The notes beneath the pieces were generated by a model. The model saw nothing but the letters and a program-made list of their open reading frames with translations, searched no databases and was not told the origin of the DNA. DNA of 64,000 nt, taken from contig NZ_CP028901.1 in NCBI RefSeq assembly GCF_003058465.1, positions 1 through 64,000 of the forward strand, given 5' to 3'. Below, one piece after another: positions 59,135 to 64,000 of this stretch. Position numbers and translations under genes: made by a program. Each line of letters starts with the position of its first letter. Position 1 is the stretch's first letter. The DNA is from Orrella marina. Lineage in GTDB: Bacteria; Pseudomonadota; Gammaproteobacteria; Burkholderiales; Burkholderiaceae_B.

Positions 59135-60415
59135 ATGACTGAACGCGCCAGTGCGCAATCTGCGCCTACTCCGGTTGATTTGATCGATTCCCGTTATGCA
59201 TTCTGGCGTTTGATGGTGGCCCTTGGTGCCATGATCATGGGCGGCAGTTGCATGTTTGTTGTGGCCGTGGTGCTGCCATCTGTGCAGGCCGAGTTCGGGG
59301 TTTCGCGCTCGGATGCGTCGCTTCCATACACGTTGCTGATGATCGGGTTCGGTGTGGGCGGGATCTATATGGGCAAGCTCGTGGACCGCTGGGGCGTGCG
59401 TAGTTCTCTACTGGTTGGTTCTGTCGGGATGCTGACTGGGTTTGTGTGGGCGGGGCTGAGTGAAAGTCTGCTGACGTTTGCACTGGCACACGGCATATTC
59501 CTGGGATTTCTGGGGAGCTCTGCGACGTTTGCACCACTGGTGGCTGATACGTCGATGTGGTGGAACCGGTATCGCGGCATGGCGGTGGCGGTGGTGGCCA
59601 GTGGCAATTACCTTGCGGGTGCTGTCTGGCCCAAGCTCGCCCAGTGGGGCGTGACGTCAATTGGCTGGCGCGAGACCTATATCTGGATGGGCATCATTTC
59701 CGGTGTCAGTATGGCTGTGCTGGCGCTGTTTCTCAAGCGCAGGCCGCCGGTTGCGCAGATTGATATGTCCGGTACTGCCAGTCGGGAAACTCTGGCCAGA
59801 AAGCGGCCGTTTGGTCTGTCCACTGGTCGGGCCCAGGCGTTGCTGATCGTCGCGGGAGTGGCTTGCTGTGTGGCAATGTCGATGCCCCAGGTGCACATTG
59901 TGGCCTATTGCGTTGATCTCGGGTACGGTCCGGCCCGTGGCGCAGAAATGTTGTCGTTGATGCTTGCCTGTGGTGTCATCAGCCGGCTTGCATCGGGCTA
60001 CATCTGCGACCGCATCGGCGGGGTCCGTACGCTGATTCTGGGCTCGGCGCTGCAAGGCATTGCGCTGATCATGTTTCTACCCTTTGATGGTCTGGTGTCC
60101 CTCTATGTCATCTCGGCCGTTTTCGGGTTGTTCCAGGGAGGTATCGTGCCTTCATACGCGATCATTGTGCGGGAACACTTTCCTGTGCAGGAGACGGGTC
60201 GCCGGGTTGGTGCGGTCATGATGGCCACCATGCTGGGGATGGCACTGGGCGGCTGGATGTCAGGAAAGATATTCGACTTGACCGGCTCTTATGAGGCAGC
60301 GATGGTCAACGGTCTGGCCTGGAACGCGGTCAATCTCATGATCGCGTTCTGGTTGCTGTGGCGGATAGGGCCGGGAAAGGGTACGAGGTCGCTGTCACGA
60401 GCCAGTCCCGTCTAG
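59135..60415 (+). CDS. MFS transporter
   Basis: A 426-residue protein with twelve predicted membrane helices. The loop 2-3 motif MGKLVDRWGVRSS and its counterpart CDRIGGVRTL in the second half are the usual MFS signatures. The ASLPYTLLMIGFGVGGIYMG stretch suggests the oxalate/formate-type branch of anion exporters. Substrate unknown. Six bases separate it from the MscS gene. Confidence 0.9.
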   Translation: MTERASAQSAPTPVDLIDSRYAFWRLMVALGAMIMGGSCMFVVAVVLPSVQAEFGVSRSDASLPYTLLMIGFGVGGIYMGKLVDRWGVRSSLLVGSVGMLTGFVWAGLSESLLTFALAHGIFLGFLGSSATFAPLVADTSMWWNRYRGMAVAVVASGNYLAGAVWPKLAQWGVTSIGWRETYIWMGIISGVSMAVLALFLKRRPPVAQIDMSGTASRETLARKRPFGLSTGRAQALLIVAGVACCVAMSMPQVHIVAYCVDLGYGPARGAEMLSLMLACGVISRLASGYICDRIGGVRTLILGSALQGIALIMFLPFDGLVSLYVISAVFGLFQGGIVPSYAIIVREHFPVQETGRRVGAVMMATMLGMALGGWMSGKIFDLTGSYEAAMVNGLAWNAVNLMIAFWLLWRIGPGKGTRSLSRASPV

Positions 60416-60421
60416 CGAAGT

Positions 60422-62884
60422 TTGTCGTGTTTCGAGTGGGTGAGTGGTTTGATAAATAAGAGTTTTTTACGTTTTTCTGGTTTGTTGCTGCTGTTTCTTG
60501 TTTGCAGCACGACCGTTGCGTCCGAGTTCAACTGGACAGGCCAGTGGGACAGCATCTGGCGCCATCGTGGTGCCAGGATCACTTTGGAGCAGACCGGCCA
60601 GCAGGTGACGGGTGGCTATGACTTGTACGGGGGCGAAATTGACGGGGTTGTATCCGGATTGCAGCTCACTGGCACCTGGAAAGAGGGTGGCCGGTCTGGC
60701 CCGTTTCTCGCAATCATGTCGAGTGATGGACGCACATTCACCGCCCGTTTTGGTAATAATGAGTGGCTGACCGCGATTCGCGTTGAGGATGACAATGCGT
60801 ATCAAGGGGACGCATTCGACTACAGCAGTCCTGCCTCCGTCCTGTTTCACTTTCTGTCCATCATGAACGCAGTCGGGCCTGGCCGGATGGAACTGCAAAG
60901 TGAAGCGTCACACTTCATTGACTTCAGTCGTCCGTTCGAGACGCGAATCAGCGAGCTCGATTACACGCGTTTGTTGTTTGAAGTACTTGACCGACTCACA
61001 TTTCGGTCTTTCGACATTAAACACTCTGCAACCGACAGAACGGCTTCCGTACGCCTGTATCAGGCGGGATCTGACGTCAGTCTCTTGCTGGAATTTACAA
61101 GAACTGGTGACGAATGGCACATCGATCCTCCATCACCTGATCTGTTGCGCGAGACACTCGAAGCCCTCAAGGCCGCCCGTCCTGCGCTGAGGCCTGGTGT
61201 GGTGTCAGAATTGAGATCGCCACGGGATACGCTTAGAACACTGGTCGAGTCATTTGACAAGACCGATGGTGCTTCACTGGAGCGCGCGGTTCGCACGCTG
61301 AATCTTCAAGGGTTGTCGGCCCTGGCTCGCGAATACGAGGCTCCACGGCTTGCCCGGTATATCAACAGAGTGATCGAGCGTCTCGGACCGGTTATCTGGC
61401 AGGAAGTGCCTGATGACCCTGCAGCCACCAGCCCGTACGTTTATTTTGAGCATCCGCTCGGGGTCATTGCCATTGAGCCGGTTCTGAACGAAGCAGGGCA
61501 GGTTGAATGGCTGTTTGGCCAGGAGACACTGGCCAGTATCCGGAGTGTCTATGCTGCACTGGATAACCTTCCGTCGCCGCAAGCGCTTTATCAGCCGTCA
61601 CAACCAGTCAGCCTGTACTTTAAGATCCGGGACTATGTCCGAAGCCTGAATACAGGATTGGTAAGGCAGACAGGTCCGATGGAGACCTGGCAATGGATCG
61701 GATTGTTGGTCACCTTCGTGCTGGCCTATATTCTTGGTCGGTTACTGAGTCGATTGATCGTGCTTCTGGCGCTGCGATATGCATCGCATGAGTTTGAGAG
61801 TCCAGCGTTCCTGGAGTGGCTCTTGCGCTGGTCGTTCACGCTGCTATCTGTGGGGCTTGGGCTGCGTCTGGCCGATTACGCCTTGAGCTTTCCGGATGTG
61901 GTGCAGGTACTGATTGCTACCATCAGCTGGTCGACCATTATTCTTTCAGTGACGGCGATGCTTTTGCTCGTGGTCAAACTGATGGCTGACCACGTCAGGC
62001 GAAAGAAAGCGCTAATGGGTCACAACATCACCCTGGTATCGCTGGTTTCTGGAATTATCCGGGTGGCTATTGTCCTGACGGCAATCCTGATGCTGGCCGA
62101 TGTTCTGCAAGTGCCTTACCAAAGCGTGCTGGCAGGCCTGGGCATTGGTGGCATCGCGGTGGCACTGGCCGCACAGTCTACGCTACAGAATTTTATTTCC
62201 GGCATCACACTGTACTTTGACAAGCCGATAGCGATTGGGGATTTCTGCCGGTTTGGCGAGCAGATGGGAACCGTCGAGTTCATCGGTATGCGCTCGACTC
62301 GAATCCGTACGCTGGATCGCACGCTCGTGACGATTCCTAACAGCGAGTTCTCGAATATGCAGATCGAAAACTATGCCAAGCGTGATCAGATGTTTCTCAA
62401 TTCGACACTACGTCTGCGCTATGAAACGGCACCGGATCAGTTGCGTTATGTTCTGGTGCAACTTCGGGAAATGCTGCTGGCTCATCCGAAGGTTGCCTCT
62501 GATCCGTTGAGGGTGCGTTTGATCGGGTTCGGCGAACATTCGCTTGATCTGGAGATCTTCGCCTATCTCATGACGACTGACCGGGCAGAGTTTGTCGCCA
62601 TTCGGGAAGATATTTATCTGCGTGTCATGGATATCGTGACTCAGGCAGGTACCAAGTTCGCGTTTCCGGCGGTCGTTCACTACAACACAACTGACAGGAT
62701 GCCTGACCCGGCGCAGTCCGAAGCCTCTGTCAATACTGTTGCCCAGTGGCGCGAGGAAGGCAGGCTACCGTTTCCAGATCACCCCTGGCCAGATAAGGCA
62801 CAACTGCGCTCGACGCTTGACTATCCACCCAGAGGATCATCAACAGATCAGACTGACCCGTTTGGTCAGGAGCGAAAGCTGTAG
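60422..62884 (+). CDS. Large MscS-family mechanosensitive channel with a periplasmic N-domain
   Basis: The 820-residue protein has a signal peptide (FSGLLLLFLVCSTTVAS) and an N-terminal beta-rich domain (about residues 38-125, NWTGQWDSIW ... WLTAIRV). A helical periplasmic part follows, then membrane helices and the MscS core: VLAGLGIGGIAVALAAQSTLQNFISGI (pore helix, about 570-596), then FDKPIAIGDFC and the cytoplasmic beta domain. It releases solutes at hypo-osmotic shock. The start is uncertain: TTG at 60422, GTG at 60440 or TTG at 60449. Confidence 0.85.
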   Translation: MSCFEWVSGLINKSFLRFSGLLLLFLVCSTTVASEFNWTGQWDSIWRHRGARITLEQTGQQVTGGYDLYGGEIDGVVSGLQLTGTWKEGGRSGPFLAIMSSDGRTFTARFGNNEWLTAIRVEDDNAYQGDAFDYSSPASVLFHFLSIMNAVGPGRMELQSEASHFIDFSRPFETRISELDYTRLLFEVLDRLTFRSFDIKHSATDRTASVRLYQAGSDVSLLLEFTRTGDEWHIDPPSPDLLRETLEALKAARPALRPGVVSELRSPRDTLRTLVESFDKTDGASLERAVRTLNLQGLSALAREYEAPRLARYINRVIERLGPVIWQEVPDDPAATSPYVYFEHPLGVIAIEPVLNEAGQVEWLFGQETLASIRSVYAALDNLPSPQALYQPSQPVSLYFKIRDYVRSLNTGLVRQTGPMETWQWIGLLVTFVLAYILGRLLSRLIVLLALRYASHEFESPAFLEWLLRWSFTLLSVGLGLRLADYALSFPDVVQVLIATISWSTIILSVTAMLLLVVKLMADHVRRKKALMGHNITLVSLVSGIIRVAIVLTAILMLADVLQVPYQSVLAGLGIGGIAVALAAQSTLQNFISGITLYFDKPIAIGDFCRFGEQMGTVEFIGMRSTRIRTLDRTLVTIPNSEFSNMQIENYAKRDQMFLNSTLRLRYETAPDQLRYVLVQLREMLLAHPKVASDPLRVRLIGFGEHSLDLEIFAYLMTTDRAEFVAIREDIYLRVMDIVTQAGTKFAFPAVVHYNTTDRMPDPAQSEASVNTVAQWREEGRLPFPDHPWPDKAQLRSTLDYPPRGSSTDQTDPFGQERKL

Positions 62885-63130
62885 TGGCTGCTTGCTGATC
62901 TGCATGGCTTTGGATGCCATTTTCTGGTTCTCAACACACCCGCAAGAAGATCCGTGGTAGACGCCTGGTGTTCTTGCGACTACATTTGCTGGAGCAATTT
63001 AAGAGTCACTGAACCTCGGTTATTCGTCCCGAACTGTTAAAGAAACCTGCAACAGCTTTTCTTTGCGAACGGTCAGTACGGGTGCGGGCGGAGGGTCGGT
63101 GCATTTCGCAACAGTCAAGGGAGATGTGTG

Positions 63131-63541
63131 ATGGCGAACTACAAGATCGAGAATGTCGAGGGAATTGGTCCTGTCATCGGAGAGAAGCTGCGCCAGGCGG
63201 GTGTGGCCGATACGGATGCGCTGCTCGCGGCCTGTCGTACCCCCGCCCAGCGAAAAGAACTCGCAGAAAAGGCGGACCTGACGACCCAGCAGATTTTGAA
63301 GTTTGCCAACATGGTCGATCTGTATCGAATCAGCGGAGTCGGGTCCGAGTATGCCGAGTTGCTTGAGGCGGCCGGAGTGGATACAGTGCCCGAGCTTGCC
63401 CAGCGGCGTCCTGACAACCTCGCCAAAGCTATGACTGAAGTCAATGATCAGAAAAAACTCGTGCGTCGGTCACCCAGTGAATCTGAAGTGGCCAAGTGGG
63501 TGGCGCAGGCCAAGGAACTGCCGCGAATGCTGGAGTATTGA
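63131..63541 (+). CDS. DUF4332 helix-hairpin-helix protein
   Basis: The 136-residue protein has two helix-hairpin-helix repeats: VEGIGPVIGEKLRQAGVADT and ISGVGSEYAELLEAAGVDT. This marks DUF4332, a family of small putative DNA-binding or scaffold proteins. Start is the ATG at 63131 behind GGGAG; a GTG one codon upstream is also possible. It stands alone between two gaps. Confidence 0.85.
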   Translation: MANYKIENVEGIGPVIGEKLRQAGVADTDALLAACRTPAQRKELAEKADLTTQQILKFANMVDLYRISGVGSEYAELLEAAGVDTVPELAQRRPDNLAKAMTEVNDQKKLVRRSPSESEVAKWVAQAKELPRMLEY

Positions 63542-63909
63542 TTCGGCGAGGCACGGCCACCCGGGTCAGACGACCTGCACATGGTTTGCACTTTTCATCC
63601 GGGCATGCCGAGTTGCGTTCGCATGAGACTGGCTGGACTCGGTAGCGGTTGTGTCAATGGGAGGAACAGGACGATGAAGCGTTTGCAGGTTTGATATGGA
63701 TCATCGCTTGTGTAGTTGATGGTGGTCAGCATGGGCGGTCGCCTTCATAATGGAACGGATGAGGGGCGACCAGCCCGGTGAGACCCGTCAAGGCTTGCAT
63801 CAGTGTCTCAAATTCGGCAGGTCTGTGTCAGATTCTGGTCGGGGAGCCGGTGGCGTCCTGATCGGCTGGCCTCTCGCGAGAGAGTGTGCTTAAACGTAAG
63901 GAGATATCC
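63542..63909. promoter_or_regulatory. 368-base gap before the alcohol dehydrogenase, with a palindrome
   Basis: No gene supported. A perfect palindrome CTCTCGCGAGAG at 63871-63882 lies 28 bases before the start codon and could be an operator. AAGGAG at 63897-63902 is the ribosome site. Confidence 0.4.
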
Positions 63910-64000
63910 ATGAGTGCAATGATGAGAGCTGCGGTATTTGTTGAGCCCGGTCGGATTGAAGTGGTCGACAAGAAGATTCCGGATGTCGGGCCCAACGACG
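63910..64000 (+). CDS. N-terminus of a zinc-dependent alcohol dehydrogenase (cut by window end)
   Basis: The frame from the ATG at 63910 runs off the right edge. The 30 visible residues (MRAAVFVEPGRIEVVDKKIPDVGPND) match the start of zinc MDR alcohol dehydrogenases. A strong AAGGAG is placed at a good distance. The substrate cannot be told from this part. Confidence 0.75.
   Translation, partial: MSAMMRAAVFVEPGRIEVVDKKIPDVGPND

Noticed and set aside
1..64000. CRISPR arrays, complete tRNA or rRNA genes, and intact insertion sequences
   Set aside because: I looked for evenly spaced repeats, full cloverleafs and transposase motifs and saw none; the evenly spaced heptamers at 2845-2930 are iterons.

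Overview
The window is bacterial DNA from what looks like a betaproteobacterium, probably order Burkholderiales and near Alcaligenaceae. That placement is an inference from the type of phage genes, the housekeeping neighbours and the codon use; nothing in the window proves it. There is no rRNA gene, complete tRNA, CRISPR array or intact insertion sequence.

Region 1 (1 to about 31469) is most of a lambda-like siphovirus prophage that begins left of the window. A short leftward early operon (1051 to 138) diverges from a rightward early operon (1203 to 5867): a CII-type regulator, an HNH-like nuclease, a DUF4406 protein, an O-like replication protein with iterons inside its gene, a RusA-type resolvase and small proteins. 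A DnaA-box cluster and an intergenic gap lead into the late genes (6046 to 27218): terminase, portal, ClpP-like protease, decoration and capsid proteins, tail tube, a gpG/gpGT chaperone pair with a -1 slippery heptamer, tape measure, tail tip and a beta-helix tailspike. Two holins, an M15 endolysin and nested spanins follow. Leftward and rightward cargo genes (20691-21284, 29460-30518, 30650-31270) look like morons. The right end is a tRNA-Arg 3'-end fragment at 31447-31469 preceded by arm-like repeats.

Region 2 (31470 to about 37380) is an island graveyard. It holds a gshA-like 3' fragment, a DUF262 plus HEPN gene pair that looks like a nucleic-acid-targeting defence module, a HigBA toxin-antitoxin pair flanked by two identical 46-bp copies of a tRNA-Val 3' end, a second antitoxin whose RelE-type toxin is broken, and a DUF1778/GNAT toxin-antitoxin pair collapsed by deletion into one chimeric frame.

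Region 3 (37381 to 48175) has three modules of largely unknown function: a two-gene operon for exported proteins of 325 and 1464 residues, a membrane-anchored alpha/beta hydrolase, and a two-gene operon coding an ATP-grasp ligase and a 671-residue protein with a Cys-His-Asn arrangement like a papain or transglutaminase fold.

Region 4 (48383 to 64000) reads as ordinary chromosome: a PepSY / response regulator / sensor kinase operon diverging from a second PepSY gene with a repeat-type operator between them, a diguanylate cyclase, an LTA-synthase-like sulfatase-fold enzyme, a MATE transporter, apt, an MFS transporter, a large MscS channel, an HhH protein and the start of a zinc alcohol dehydrogenase.

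The best candidates for an undescribed system are the DUF262/HEPN pair (32198-33775), the giant exported pair (37381-42749) and the ATP-grasp/cysteine-hydrolase pair (44889-48175).
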